A stretch of DNA of 34,876 nucleotides from Prolixibacteraceae bacterium (GCA_027451165.1 DAIDJX010000001.1:1-34876); one strand, 5' to 3'. Counted from the stretch's first letter, positions 1 to 10,390 are shown. Program-made: numbers and translations. The notes: generated by a model not told the origin, from the sequence alone.

Positions 1-130
1 GACCAAAAACAGAAGGAAGCCACCAGAAATCCGGCGGAATAAACTGTGAAACATACGACCCCAGAAGGGTTACAGAGGCCAGTACATTAATGATCAGTAC
101 TATATTTTTAAGGTTCCACTTCAAATGCAA
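1..130 (-). CDS. Endonuclease/exonuclease/phosphatase family protein, N-terminal fragment (partial)
   Basis: The leftward frame runs off the window edge and only about 43 residues are visible. They form one hydrophobic segment (NIVLIINVLASVTLLGSYVS) followed by QFIPPDFWWLPSVFG. This is the typical beginning of the Bacteroidota membrane-anchored endonuclease/exonuclease/phosphatase proteins, which open with a transmembrane helix and a proline-rich FW motif. An in-frame TAA lies just upstream and no ATG is available, so the start must be a TTG, at 128-130 or 122-124. It follows prmC on the same strand after about 60 bases. The family call rests on this short N-terminus alone; no catalytic residues are in view. 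Confidence 0.5.
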   Translation of the reverse strand, partial: MHLKWNLKNIVLIINVLASVTLLGSYVSQFIPPDFWWLPSVFG

Positions 131-192
131 AACAGGTTATACTATTGCCTGGCGCAATTTAGCAAATAAAGGAATTGTTGTTTCCTTCGATC

Positions 193-1074
193 TCAGGGAG
201 ATATGAACAATCCCTGTTCAATTGTCACGCTTTTTTGAATAGCCCTGACCATCCTTTCTTTCCCCTGCAGATCCCTGCGGATTTCAATGGCTGAAAATTC
301 AAGTTCTTCCAAAAGGCTGGCGACAGCGTTTCCGAATTGTTCATTGATTTCGAAATAAAGTCTTCCCTCCGGCTTAAGCCAAAGCCGGGCAAAAACAGCA
401 ATCCGGCGGTAAAAGAGGAGGGGATCCTCATCAGGCACAAAGAGCGCCAGATGAGGTTCGAAATCCAGGACATTCCGCTTCATTAATTTTTTTTCGCCCT
501 CTGTCACATAAGGGGGATTGCTGATGATCAGATCAGCATGACTCCATCCTGTATACGTTTCCCAACTGAGTACATTCCTGTTTTCAAAAGTCACCTCCAG
601 CTGATTAAAGGCAGCATTTTGCCTGGCGGTTTCCAACGCACCGGGGGAAAGATCAATCCCTGATACATTGGACATCGGAAAGGCTTTCTTTATAGCCAGG
701 GCAATGCACCCGCTGCCGGTGCATAAATCATAAACAGAACAGGGAGAAGTAACCTGTTCCGAAATAATCCAATGTACCAATTCTTCGGTTTCAGGCCTGG
801 GGATCAACACCTGGGGATTTACCTGCAGGGAAAGTCCGTAAAACGCTGCACTCCCGAGTACATACTGGACAGGTTCGAGGTTTTTCAGCCTCAGTACCAT
901 TTCCTGCACGCGCTGACGTTCCCCGGGATCCAGGTTTTCTTCCTGCCGGAGGTATACATCAGTCAGGGTGTATCCGCGTATCGCCATGAAAATTTGTTTG
1001 ATTATTTCACGGATCTCCCCCTCCGAATGGGAGGAACTCAATTCCCTGCGGATATATTGAATTGTCGCCTGCAT
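193..1074 (-). CDS. prmC: Peptide chain release factor N5-glutamine methyltransferase PrmC (HemK)
   Basis: This enzyme methylates the glutamine of the GGQ motif in release factors RF1 and RF2, using S-adenosylmethionine. The 293-residue protein has the usual two parts. The N-terminal helical domain carries PVQYVLG (69-74) and IPRPETEELV (91-100). The methyltransferase domain has the SAM-binding loop DLCTGSGCIAL (116-126) and the substrate-binding NPPY (186-189). Length is normal, with about ten extra residues after the conserved RMVRA end. The ATG at 1072-1074 is preceded by an exact TAnnTTTG element. It is divergent from ribD with only 34 bases between the start codons, so their expression signals must be interleaved. 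Confidence 0.96.
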   Translation of the reverse strand: MQATIQYIRRELSSSHSEGEIREIIKQIFMAIRGYTLTDVYLRQEENLDPGERQRVQEMVLRLKNLEPVQYVLGSAAFYGLSLQVNPQVLIPRPETEELVHWIISEQVTSPCSVYDLCTGSGCIALAIKKAFPMSNVSGIDLSPGALETARQNAAFNQLEVTFENRNVLSWETYTGWSHADLIISNPPYVTEGEKKLMKRNVLDFEPHLALFVPDEDPLLFYRRIAVFARLWLKPEGRLYFEINEQFGNAVASLLEELEFSAIEIRRDLQGKERMVRAIQKSVTIEQGLFISP

Positions 1075-1086
1075 TCTATATTTTTA

Positions 1087-1094
1087 CAAAGTTA
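1087..1094 (-). promoter_or_regulatory. Bacteroidota -7 promoter element for prmC
   Basis: Read leftward, the site is TAACTTTG, an exact match to the Bacteroidota TAnnTTTG consensus, 12 bases upstream of the prmC start codon. No clear TTG -33 box is seen at the usual spacing, which would already lie inside ribD. The leader would be very short. Confidence 0.55.
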
Positions 1095-1108
1095 CTTTTT
1101 TCCATGGC

Positions 1109-2164
1109 ATGACCAGCTCTGAGAAATATATGCAACGATGCCTGCTTCTGGCCAGAGGGGGTGAAGGGAGTGTTTCCCCCAATCCACTGGTGGGTTGCGT
1201 GATCGTCAGGGAGGACAGGATCATCGGCGAAGGTTTCCACCGGTTATTCGGAGGGCCCCATGCTGAGGTTTATGCCATTGAATCCGTAAAAAATAAAGAA
1301 TTGTTAGCCGGCAGCACCCTGTATGTTAATCTCGAACCCTGTGCCCATTACGGAAAAACTCCGCCTTGCTCGGAATTGATCATCAGAAGCCGCATTCCAC
1401 GGGTAGTTGTGGGGATGGTTGACCCATTTCCGGCAGTCGCCGGCAAAGGAGTAGACATGCTGCGGCTTTCAGGAGTTGAAGTGAAGACTGGTATGCTGGA
1501 GAAAGAATGCCAGGAGCTGAACAGGAGATTTGTCACTTTCATACGGAAGAAACGACCCTACATTATTCTGAAATGGGCCATGACCGCCGACGGATTTATG
1601 GATGCCGGGGGAAACAATAAAGTGCAGGGAGTACCTGTCAGAATTTCCGGCCCGCTGGCCCATGTCCTGGTACATCGCCAGAGAACTACTGAAGACGCCA
1701 TCCTGGTCGGCACCCGTACAGCCCTGAACGATAACCCGGAACTGACAGCCAGGGAATGGAGCGGAAAAAACCCGGTACGGATAGTCATTGACCGTACACT
1801 CCAACTGCCCCCTACCCTCCGGCTTTTCGACGGAAACCACAAAACCATTGTTTTCAATGAAGTGAAAACCCACCAGGCAGGTAACATTCAGTGGGAAAAG
1901 ATCAATACAGAATCCGATTTTACAGATCAGGTTATCCATAAATTACCGGAATGGAACATTCAGTCGCTGGTGGTGGAAGGAGGTGCTCGTACCCTTCAAA
2001 AATTCATTGAGCGCAACCTGTGGGATGAAGCCCACATCTACACCGGTAACTCCTGGTTCTTCACCGGACTTAAAGCGCCCTGGATTTCAGGTGAAATTAC
2101 GGGCAGGGAGGAACTGGAAGAGAGCACCCTGACTGTATTGCGAAACCCTGCCCAGCGATTATAA
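1109..2164 (+). CDS. ribD: Bifunctional riboflavin biosynthesis deaminase/reductase RibD
   Basis: The protein performs the second and third steps of riboflavin synthesis: deamination of the diaminopyrimidine, then reduction of the ribosyl side chain. Of 351 residues, the N-terminal half is a cytidine-deaminase-type zinc domain with HAE (51-53) and PCAHYGKTPPC (77-87), which supply the zinc ligands and catalytic glutamate. From about residue 150 a dihydrofolate-reductase-like domain follows (KWAMTADGFMD, ILVGTRTALNDNPELTAR). The ATG at 1109 is chosen because SEKYMQRCL is the conserved beginning. No other riboflavin genes are in the window. It converges on sprA. Confidence 0.96.
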   Translation: MTSSEKYMQRCLLLARGGEGSVSPNPLVGCVIVREDRIIGEGFHRLFGGPHAEVYAIESVKNKELLAGSTLYVNLEPCAHYGKTPPCSELIIRSRIPRVVVGMVDPFPAVAGKGVDMLRLSGVEVKTGMLEKECQELNRRFVTFIRKKRPYIILKWAMTADGFMDAGGNNKVQGVPVRISGPLAHVLVHRQRTTEDAILVGTRTALNDNPELTAREWSGKNPVRIVIDRTLQLPPTLRLFDGNHKTIVFNEVKTHQAGNIQWEKINTESDFTDQVIHKLPEWNIQSLVVEGGARTLQKFIERNLWDEAHIYTGNSWFFTGLKAPWISGEITGREELEESTLTVLRNPAQRL

Positions 2165-2214
2165 CGCCATTTTCATGGGATACCCGACCTGTTCAGGGTA
2201 ATCCTGAAGGAAAC

Positions 2215-2250
2215 CAAATCCGAAATCGTACATCCGAAATCCGAAATGTC
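2215..2250. repeat. AATCCGAAATCCG-type degenerate intergenic repeat
   Basis: The short space between the convergent 3' ends of ribD and sprA holds several copies of an ATCCGAA unit (AAATCCGAAATC, ATCCGAAATCCGAAAT). The complementary strand reads ATTTCGGATTTCGGAT. The same word recurs in the tandem repeat at 19477-19534 between the G3E GTPase gene and era, so this is an interspersed element and not a local accident. Confidence 0.7.
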
Positions 2251-2256
2251 ATTACC

Positions 2257-5200
2257 TTACTGGGCAAGTGTGAACCTGAACGAAACCCCGAAATTGGTAT
2301 TGGAAGTATCAAAAGAACCAACAAATGGCTGATTGATCACCTTGTCAAAATAGAGCCGCAACTGGAAACGATCGCTGAGCATATAATCGGCGGTGGTTTT
2401 AATGGTTATGGCATTTTGCCCGGCAGTCAGCTGATCCGTATCTTCCACCAGCCTTCTCAGAATGGTCTTGTTCTTCCGGAATGACAAGTCTGCCCGGAGG
2501 GTAAGGTCATTGGAATACGACTGCTGGGAATTCTTGGTTTTGATGATCAGGTCCATCCTGGTAAAGCGGTATCCCACGCCGAGCACATATTCATTGCTGA
2601 GCACTTCCGTCAGCTGGTTATTGGCAAAAGATAAGGCCATGCTGCGGGAACGCCTGATCTCCGCCTTTGTGGTCAGGTCATTTACCCAGGTAACATCCAT
2701 ATTCACCAGCGGGCTGAAAGTTTCGTTGATGCTGACGGAATTAAACTCGTAAGCAGGCAGGAAATTATTCTGAATGTCCCGGATGTAGCTGAAGCCGTCA
2801 TCCATGGTCATATAATTCAGGTTGGTCAGGAAGGAACCCACTGTATAACTGGACCGGTAAGAATGGGTAAAATTGAAGGATTTCATGGCTTTGTTCAGCA
2901 CGGGAATTTTGGAGATAATCCCTTCATACTGCACTCTCCAGTTGGGCCGGATGTACTTTATGGAGGGGAAAAGACCAAGTGAAACCTTGTAGGGATCGAT
3001 GCCCTGATAAGCAGCCAGGAAAGCGGGAACCAGCACCTCCACGGAGGTAGGCCCGTAACCGTCGGGGAAGCCGGTTGCCGGGTCGATCCCTGTGGGGTCA
3101 TAACCGTTGGCAGCAGGCCTGCGGGCAGCTAATCGCTGTGAAATGATCCTACGGTAGTCTTTCAGGTTCTGAAAAGCTTCTGATTGTTTCACCTCTTCTT
3201 TCCCAATGGCAAAAAAGGCAGTGCTCCAGGTCAGCACCGACATACTGAAATTTCCTCTTTCGGTAAGATTCTGAGCGTTGAAACTTCCCAGAGACTCATC
3301 AAAATTATAGAATTCGCTGATGTTTTTGGAAATGGTACGATCTGCATCCACATCAATTCTCAGGTCAGGCAGAGGTTCCACATCTGCCCGGATGTTGAAA
3401 CGGGTGTTGGAATTGAACTGGAAGGGAAGATTCAGCAGCGGATCCGTTGTCAGCCAGCCCCTTTCGCCGGCGCTTTGGGCAAACTTACGGTCCTGCCATC
3501 CCATCAGGAAGGGAAATCCGGGAGAATAGCTGCCGGCAATAGACCGGCCGAACATATCGGCATCCGGTGTAAACCGTCCGCCGCCGAGGAAGGCAGGCTC
3601 AGGAAGATATCCCGGCAATACAGATCCACCCGAAGTATTCATCGTTACCGAGATGTTCCTCACTCCGGTAGCCATCCTCAGGGTCACATCCAGGATATCC
3701 TTAAGGATGTTTTTCTCTGATTTCCCGGTAATCACCACTTTGCCACCGGCTACACTATCGGTGTAAGCGAGTTCCACAGCGTTTTTATCAACTGTTTTGG
3801 TTTTTACAGGAATGGTTTTGCCACTGGCATCGGTAAACCTGACAGTGACACCTTCCGTATTAAGCCGGTGTGCAATAATGACAGGAACTTTTGGACCGAG
3901 ATTGATGTTGTCCTGTTTATACTCAGGTTTGGGTTCCCTGACCGGTACACGGGGTTCCGGTTGTTGAGGTTGTCTCCTGCCTCCCATGGTGGATCCCTGC
4001 TGCATCCGGGTGCTGTACCGGCTTCGTCCGGTATTCTGGAACTTGGACTCCAGGTTTCTTAGGTAAGGGATCATCTGGTAGATGGAAGTCAGACTAAAGG
4101 TACCGGTCAACTGAAGATTCTGTGAATTTTCAATCACATTTCCCAGCCTGATGGTATCGGAAGTGATCGCGCCGGCTTCCCAGTTGTAAGATCCTTCGTA
4201 AATCCCCATGACATTCACAAAACTCAGTGCCTTGATCTGATTGAGGGGCAAAGTATACGATACATTCACATTGTGGTTGTACAATACCGGCCTGCCCAGG
4301 TTGACCAGATTGGAGACGATGGAGTCACGTTTCCACTCGTAATCATTATCCCTCCGGTTCAGACTGCCCTCCGGTTCATCGATCCTTGAGACATTCCGGG
4401 AGGAAAAGTCGAATTTAAGGTTTTGGGTAATATCGTAACGCAAGTCAAAATTCCTGTTCCACAAAAAGTCCTTTTCATAGGTTTTGGGCAGAATCAGCAT
4501 GGGGTTGGTAATGTTACGGGTCTGAATTTCATTGTACCGGCGGTAAAGATCGGTGCGGAACGAAATCTGGGATGGCAGCGGATAGAAATTCAATCCTCCA
4601 AGCAGCTTCAGCGGCCCTTTCTGAAGTATGGGCACCTTTGAAAACGGGGTGATCACCTTCGGTCTGGTACTGAAGTTATAGGAAAGCATTCCGCGGTAAA
4701 TCTTGTCAATATTGTATTCCGTATTGACATTCCTCTGAAAGATTTCATTATAGGAATAAGTCATGGCAAAATTTCCCGGGCTCCAGAGTTTGGGCGGTTT
4801 GGGATTTTCAGACTGCGGATCGAACTTTATGTTGGTGAAATTCAGGCTTTTTCTGATAACCAAATCCTGCGACAAATTCCGGATAGAATCGCGATCAGCC
4901 TTATTATCCAGGTTCTTCAGGGTACTTTTCAGCTCAATATCAGGATTAAGCGGGTCATATTTTGGAGTGGTGTTGCTCCTCGAATAGCCGTAATACATGG
5001 GGATATTGACGCCCGATTCTTTGGGAAAGAACCTGCCCAGGTCGATAGAAGCTGCCACATCAAGTTCCTGCAGGTTATCTAAACTACGCTGGTTTACTTT
5101 TTCCTGAATACTCCCGAAACCTGCAGACCGGCTTCTTCCGGCAACGGTGACTGTACCCAGGTCGGCCAGCCGGGCGGTAACCCGGGCATTTGCTGCCCAG

Positions 5201-8200
5201 CCTCCACTTTCATCAAAATCGGTCAGCCGGAGTTCATTGGCCCAAACCTCCACTGATTTCGCACCGGTATTGACCTGTTTCTTTTTGTTCCTGACCCCCA
5301 TCATCATGACCTGGACATTTCCCAGGTTCGGGCTTCCCTTTACCCTGACAAGGTTTTTATCGTTGTTCCAACCCCTGTGGATCACTTCATAGACATCCTG
5401 AAGCCGGAGGGTTGAACCGGTCCGGCGCATGGCAGCATCCCGGTCGAGTTTGGCATTGGTGAAAAGTTCAAGGGGAATATCAATCCTGTTTTCGTCGGGC
5501 CACACCTTAAACCGGTCAGCCAGAATCTCTCCGTTGTACCGTCCGGGTTTGGTTAGCGACAGGGGAACTTCATATTCATAATAGTTATAATTGTAGTCGG
5601 TTCCCATCCGGATAAAAAAAGTAAGTTCTTCATCCTGGAGTGATTCACCCTCCATCTCTTCTGCATGTACTTCCAGTTTCAGCCTTTTATACCGCCTGAA
5701 ATCCATGTAAATGCTTTTGTAGGCTGCCCGGGCATCTCCCTGTTCCAGATCCTTGATTTTCAGAACCATGGCCTGTTCATTCAACTGGCGCAACTGCGGG
5801 TTGGCAGGGTCAATCACCCTGTCAATCCCCGGAGGAAGAACATAATTCACAGGCTCCTTACTCCCATTCTCCTCCACATTGACCGCAGAAAGGTCAAAAG
5901 AGGCATTTCCGGCAACCGCACTACCCTGCTCCTTTAACGATTGGGTATAGCGCCGCCAGTCGGACCGCACCAGGTCAAGGGTGGCAAACCTGACTACCAC
6001 CGGATCCTTAAAATTGCGAAGGAAAAGACGCAGGAATCTGATAGATTTAAAATCACTGATCGACCCGAAAACCTGATCATACTGGCGTACGGGAATTTTA
6101 AACTGGTACCATTTCACCTCCCCGATTTGGCCGTTTTTCAGCTGAACGCGGGATTGTTTGATGTTGTTGATGTAATTTTTCCCAAGTACCATATCCTGTT
6201 TGCGGAGACTGACCCGGTACTGGTAGTATCTTTCATATTCATTCAGGGTATTGTCGGCGTTGATGTCTTCTGCATCCGGCAGGGTAGACGCCGAAGTGGA
6301 ATAGGTTTCAGGCGACATTTCTGCTGTCGGCGAGTTGCCGTCAGGGCCGTTAAACCGCTTGTAGCGTTCCAGAATGCTCCGTTCTTGCTGATCATAATCA
6401 CTGCCTCTGTAGTAATGGTAATTATCCCCGGCAGGGTCATTTTCGACCGGCAGATACGCATCCGGATTCAGAATGTTCTTGATTTCATTGAGATAACCTG
6501 AGAAAAAAGAACCCTCATCCTTACTGTTCAGGCCATCAAAGCCCAGGTCCTGGTAAGTCCTTGATCCGGTGTTGTTGTCAAAAGCATTGACGAGCGACTG
6601 CTGGGAGGAAACCCTTCCCCAAATAGTGGTATCCAGGTTGGTAACCGCACTGGAAGTTGGGAGCCCGTTCTCAAACGCCTTCCGGCTGTCGCGGAGTACA
6701 TCTTCCGAAATGTCCCCCAGATTGAAAAAAAGGTCTCCTCCCTCCGGGGTGCCCAGCGTGTCGTTGACAAAAGGATCCATCATCCAGAATTCCAGGAATT
6801 CGATGTTAGCCGTTTCAAAGTCGCTGTTGTCGATTTTTCGCATGATACCGCCCCACCTCGATTCAGGATTTCTTAATCTTCCGTCGGCTTGTATACCGGC
6901 TGACCAGGAAGAAGGCCGGGTATCAAAGTTATATGGCCCTCTTTCATTGGGATAAAACGCCAGGTCAAAGACAGAAATGTTGGTGGGTTCTCCGACCACT
7001 GATTCCTTATCCGGAAAGATTTCCTGTTCAAAAACCTCGCGTACCAAATGATTGGACTGCAGATCCTTGTTGTTCTTAATGTGGGAAGGGGTCAGCGAGC
7101 TGCTCCTGAGGAACAGCGGATCGATAATATACCAGGCCAACAACGCCCGGTTATAACCATAAGCAAGATTGTTGCTGAGGTTTCCTTCCGGGAAAATATT
7201 CTGGTGCTGGGGGGTACTGGCCAATACCCATGACTGACGGGGTTTCAGGTCTATTGAGGTGGAAGTGCCTTCGAAATCATCGATGTAGGCGGTTCCGCTT
7301 TTTTCAACTACGCTGGAATGCCCCGGGATAAGCTGGGCAAACTCACCTTCAAAATTAATGGTGGAGGGTGCTTTGGTACTGATAAAGGGCAATTTATCGA
7401 TCATCCTGGTTATTAAACGGCTTTCACCGGCATAGGTTACATCCAGACCCAGCATCAGGTTGGAGATCGGATCCTGCCCGTAATCCACCTTTTGGGTCAA
7501 TGGCCTTTCCTGCATGAAAAGGGCGGTACCGCCAATGTTGAACCGGTCGGATAAGGCATAGTTGGCATGGGCGCCCAGCAGGGTTTTTCGCTGCATGCTG
7601 AAGAGATCTTCACTTTCTGTGGAAACCTGGATGGGGGTTCCAGCTTCGAGAAGACCTGGATTGATGACCGTCACGCGGCCTAAAGTATAATCGACCGTAT
7701 AATCCACGTTTTCAGTCAATTCACGGCCCCCGGCGCTTACTTTGACAGACCCCTGGGCAAGGTTAAAAGCCCCGACGGATATGTCAGAACTGGAAGATCC
7801 TTTGTAACTTCCGGTTATCCTGAATTTGTTGTGTTCTGCGTCTTGTTCGGCTACCGTTTTGGTGGAATCATACAATGACTGGTACACATATTTGCTGATC
7901 AGCGCCGGAGTGCCCAGGGAATCAGCCAGGTGGCTCCCGAAGGGCTCAAGAACAGGAAATATTATCCTTCCGGTACTGGAATTTACGGTATACCCTTCCA
8001 CATAGTCGAACAAACCGTCTTTATAAGGATCCCGCTGTTTGTTCAGGTTATCAAGGTTCATCACATTCAGCAGAATGTGTCCGCTGATTCTGCCGGCAGG
8101 CAAATAATTGATGTATGTGCCGGTAGAATCATTCATGTACATGACGTTCAGGATGAAATTATCGCTGGTGAGCTGATAGGCATTCAGACTGTAAATGTTT

Positions 8201-9801
8201 TTCATCATCAGCTTCCAGGTGGGGGTTTTGGGGGTCAGATTGGTGCCTTTAATCAGTTTCAGGAGCAGCGTTTTTGGTGCATCCACCCCGTCGGTGGAGA
8301 ATTCCCCCACCTGAAACACCTGTCCGCCAACTGTATAATTAAAGGCAACAGCCAGCACCTCATCACTGTTAAGGGCATTGTTCAGGGAGATGTAGCCCAG
8401 CTGGAGGTTTACCGTATATTCTGAAGGCGTCAGCTTCCTCGCCTGTTCTATTTTGTCAAAATCCCTTCCTCCCATAAACTGGTTTCCGAAAGAAGACATC
8501 ACCGCAGTAATGGACTGGATATCCCGGACAGCCGTATAGGTTGAGGTCATTTCCTTGTACAGCCCGTTGGCATCATTGTTCGGAAAAATTCTGGCCACGC
8601 CCGTTTGCCCCGGCGTTTCCTGAAAAGAAGGGATGCTGTTGTACACATGCGGATTGTGTTCCCCCAGATCCTGGAAAGCCAGAATATTCCGGGATTCTGT
8701 GAAGTTGTTGGATTTATTGGTCACCCACACTTCAATTTTGTTGATGGTTACCCCCGACCGGATCACCGGAAGGGAACGGAGGGCTTCATCATAGTGGTCG
8801 CGGAAATACTGGGAAAGGAAAAAGTGACGGTTGGCATCATAATCAGCAGCGGATACCTCATACTCGGTAACCTGGGCCCCACCTTCCGTTTCCACGACTT
8901 TCGTCTCTCCCTTGTGCTGGGAGAACAGGGTGGTCAGGGTAAGTTTGCCAAACTGCATTTCCGATTTTACCCCGAAAAGATTGGAAGCGCCGGTAATGAG
9001 CGAACCGTTCAATGGAAGTGAAACGTTTCCCGCTTCAATACGTTTGATGATTTCATCTTCATCTCCCGTATATTCGAGGTTCATTTTGTTCTCATAATCA
9101 AAGGTAGCTTCCGTGTTGTAATTGACCCGCATCTTCATTTTCGTTCCAATCTCCCCCATCACATTCATCTGAATCTTCTGGTCGAAATCGAAGGAGGGGA
9201 CTCTCCTTAAACGCTCCGGAATAGCAGTGTTCTCAGTGGCATTCATCTGATAACCGAAACTTACCTCCACATACCCCTGTGGTTTCACATTGATGGTATT
9301 CCCGCCGAAAATCCGGTTAAAGGCCTCACTCTGAATGGTCAGCTTGGGGATGAGCGAATTTTTGGTATCCTCGCCGATGGTATTTTGCCGTTGCTTCCAA
9401 TATTCACTGATCGATTTCCGGAAGTCAAAGTTGACATAGTCCTGCAACGACATGGTTTGTGGAAGCCGGTAATTCAGTTTACCAACCTTTTCATAAAAAA
9501 CATATTGCCCGGTCACCGGATCGTATTCCACCTCGAACCCGATATTACCGGGCTTCTTCAGATAAAGGGAGGAGGTATCCTGCCGCTCGGGAAAACCAAA
9601 AGCAGGCTGATCCCTGAAGGGGTAAGGAAGTTTCCCAGTGGTATCTTTTCTGACAGTATCCTGGGGTAGCACCTCCATTGGGAAAAAAGGATGACTCCCC
9701 ACACGGTTTTCCGCCCGTAAAATAGTTCCCTTTTCCGGGAAGTGGAGGGTAATTAACAATAAAAGTACGGATATATTTTTAATGCTTTTACTCCAATTCA
9801 T
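2257..9801 (-). CDS. sprA: Type 9 secretion system outer membrane translocon SprA (Sov)
   Basis: SprA forms the giant outer membrane beta-barrel through which the Bacteroidota type 9 secretion system exports folded cargo proteins; in gliding species it is also needed for motility. The 2,514 residues match the family's size. A signal peptide is visible at the N-terminus (SIKNISVLLLLITLHF). The mature part is rich in aromatic and polar beta-strand patterns throughout. The typical SprA stretch LKPRQSWVLAS lies near residue 850, and the protein ends in a barrel-like strand (NTNFGVSFRFTLAQ). It begins 7 bases after the ruvA stop, so it is co-transcribed with pdxA and ruvA; a ruvA-sprA neighbourhood is known in other Bacteroidota. 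No other T9SS gene is in view. The reading frame is intact over its whole length. Confidence 0.95.
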   Translation of the reverse strand: MNWSKSIKNISVLLLLITLHFPEKGTILRAENRVGSHPFFPMEVLPQDTVRKDTTGKLPYPFRDQPAFGFPERQDTSSLYLKKPGNIGFEVEYDPVTGQYVFYEKVGKLNYRLPQTMSLQDYVNFDFRKSISEYWKQRQNTIGEDTKNSLIPKLTIQSEAFNRIFGGNTINVKPQGYVEVSFGYQMNATENTAIPERLRRVPSFDFDQKIQMNVMGEIGTKMKMRVNYNTEATFDYENKMNLEYTGDEDEIIKRIEAGNVSLPLNGSLITGASNLFGVKSEMQFGKLTLTTLFSQHKGETKVVETEGGAQVTEYEVSAADYDANRHFFLSQYFRDHYDEALRSLPVIRSGVTINKIEVWVTNKSNNFTESRNILAFQDLGEHNPHVYNSIPSFQETPGQTGVARIFPNNDANGLYKEMTSTYTAVRDIQSITAVMSSFGNQFMGGRDFDKIEQARKLTPSEYTVNLQLGYISLNNALNSDEVLAVAFNYTVGGQVFQVGEFSTDGVDAPKTLLLKLIKGTNLTPKTPTWKLMMKNIYSLNAYQLTSDNFILNVMYMNDSTGTYINYLPAGRISGHILLNVMNLDNLNKQRDPYKDGLFDYVEGYTVNSSTGRIIFPVLEPFGSHLADSLGTPALISKYVYQSLYDSTKTVAEQDAEHNKFRITGSYKGSSSSDISVGAFNLAQGSVKVSAGGRELTENVDYTVDYTLGRVTVINPGLLEAGTPIQVSTESEDLFSMQRKTLLGAHANYALSDRFNIGGTALFMQERPLTQKVDYGQDPISNLMLGLDVTYAGESRLITRMIDKLPFISTKAPSTINFEGEFAQLIPGHSSVVEKSGTAYIDDFEGTSTSIDLKPRQSWVLASTPQHQNIFPEGNLSNNLAYGYNRALLAWYIIDPLFLRSSSLTPSHIKNNKDLQSNHLVREVFEQEIFPDKESVVGEPTNISVFDLAFYPNERGPYNFDTRPSSWSAGIQADGRLRNPESRWGGIMRKIDNSDFETANIEFLEFWMMDPFVNDTLGTPEGGDLFFNLGDISEDVLRDSRKAFENGLPTSSAVTNLDTTIWGRVSSQQSLVNAFDNNTGSRTYQDLGFDGLNSKDEGSFFSGYLNEIKNILNPDAYLPVENDPAGDNYHYYRGSDYDQQERSILERYKRFNGPDGNSPTAEMSPETYSTSASTLPDAEDINADNTLNEYERYYQYRVSLRKQDMVLGKNYINNIKQSRVQLKNGQIGEVKWYQFKIPVRQYDQVFGSISDFKSIRFLRLFLRNFKDPVVVRFATLDLVRSDWRRYTQSLKEQGSAVAGNASFDLSAVNVEENGSKEPVNYVLPPGIDRVIDPANPQLRQLNEQAMVLKIKDLEQGDARAAYKSIYMDFRRYKRLKLEVHAEEMEGESLQDEELTFFIRMGTDYNYNYYEYEVPLSLTKPGRYNGEILADRFKVWPDENRIDIPLELFTNAKLDRDAAMRRTGSTLRLQDVYEVIHRGWNNDKNLVRVKGSPNLGNVQVMMMGVRNKKKQVNTGAKSVEVWANELRLTDFDESGGWAANARVTARLADLGTVTVAGRSRSAGFGSIQEKVNQRSLDNLQELDVAASIDLGRFFPKESGVNIPMYYGYSRSNTTPKYDPLNPDIELKSTLKNLDNKADRDSIRNLSQDLVIRKSLNFTNIKFDPQSENPKPPKLWSPGNFAMTYSYNEIFQRNVNTEYNIDKIYRGMLSYNFSTRPKVITPFSKVPILQKGPLKLLGGLNFYPLPSQISFRTDLYRRYNEIQTRNITNPMLILPKTYEKDFLWNRNFDLRYDITQNLKFDFSSRNVSRIDEPEGSLNRRDNDYEWKRDSIVSNLVNLGRPVLYNHNVNVSYTLPLNQIKALSFVNVMGIYEGSYNWEAGAITSDTIRLGNVIENSQNLQLTGTFSLTSIYQMIPYLRNLESKFQNTGRSRYSTRMQQGSTMGGRRQPQQPEPRVPVREPKPEYKQDNINLGPKVPVIIAHRLNTEGVTVRFTDASGKTIPVKTKTVDKNAVELAYTDSVAGGKVVITGKSEKNILKDILDVTLRMATGVRNISVTMNTSGGSVLPGYLPEPAFLGGGRFTPDADMFGRSIAGSYSPGFPFLMGWQDRKFAQSAGERGWLTTDPLLNLPFQFNSNTRFNIRADVEPLPDLRIDVDADRTISKNISEFYNFDESLGSFNAQNLTERGNFSMSVLTWSTAFFAIGKEEVKQSEAFQNLKDYRRIISQRLAARRPAANGYDPTGIDPATGFPDGYGPTSVEVLVPAFLAAYQGIDPYKVSLGLFPSIKYIRPNWRVQYEGIISKIPVLNKAMKSFNFTHSYRSSYTVGSFLTNLNYMTMDDGFSYIRDIQNNFLPAYEFNSVSINETFSPLVNMDVTWVNDLTTKAEIRRSRSMALSFANNQLTEVLSNEYVLGVGYRFTRMDLIIKTKNSQQSYSNDLTLRADLSFRKNKTILRRLVEDTDQLTAGQNAITIKTTADYMLSDRFQLRLYFDKVINQPFVGSFDTSNTNFGVSFRFTLAQ

Positions 9802-9808
9802 TCAATCG

Positions 9809-10390
9809 CTATAACCTTTTTAATGTAAGTTTGATGACTGCTTCCACCGTGATGCCCGGATTTTCTTTCATCACTTTGCCCAGTGCAGCATCGGCATCCT
9901 TCCTGGCAAATCCCAGCATCACCAATGCTGATAACGCTTCATTCCGGATGGTATTGTCTGCCGGAATTAAAATTTGTTCCGGAAGGGCGGCTTTTCCAAC
10001 CTTGTCTTTCAGGTCGATGATGATCCGCTGGGCAGTTTTAATGCCAATGCCTTTCACCGACTTAAGCAATCCGACATTTTCTGAAGCTATGGCTGCTATA
10101 ATTTCATCTGGTGACAGGGAAGAGAGCATCATCAGCGCGGTTGCGGCGCCAACGCCATTTACCGAAAGGAGGTTCCTGAATAATTCCCGCTCCGAAGTGG
10201 TAGCAAAACCATAAAGCAGGTGGGCATCCTCCCGGATAATAAAATGGGTATAAACCTTGGCTGAAGTTGATCCTTGCAATCCGGAAAAGGTATTCAGTGA
10301 AATATGAAGAGCGTATCCGACGCCGCCGCATTGCAGGACCAGGTAGGCGGGGTTCAGTTCATCAATTTCCCCCTGAATATACTCATACAT
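9809..10390 (-). CDS. ruvA: Holliday junction branch migration protein RuvA
   Basis: RuvA binds the four-way Holliday junction and loads the RuvB motor during recombination and repair. The 193 residues show the OB-fold N-terminal domain (MYEYIQGEIDELNPAYLVL). Two helix-hairpin-helix DNA-binding motifs follow (LLSVNGVGAATALMML at 74-89, LKSVKGIGIKTAQRI at 109-123). The small C-terminal RuvB-contacting domain is NEALSALVMLGF (150-161). Length is normal. It sits 11 bases after pdxA and 7 bases before sprA, all leftward. Its partners ruvB and ruvC are not in the window. Confidence 0.97.
   Translation of the reverse strand: MYEYIQGEIDELNPAYLVLQCGGVGYALHISLNTFSGLQGSTSAKVYTHFIIREDAHLLYGFATTSERELFRNLLSVNGVGAATALMMLSSLSPDEIIAAIASENVGLLKSVKGIGIKTAQRIIIDLKDKVGKAALPEQILIPADNTIRNEALSALVMLGFARKDADAALGKVMKENPGITVEAVIKLTLKRL

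Noticed and set aside
3184..6501. Several rightward open frames of 150-190 codons inside sprA (for example 3184-3720 and 5941-6501)
   Set aside because: They lie opposite the intact sprA frame, have no recognisable domains or start signals, and look like antisense shadows of its codon bias.
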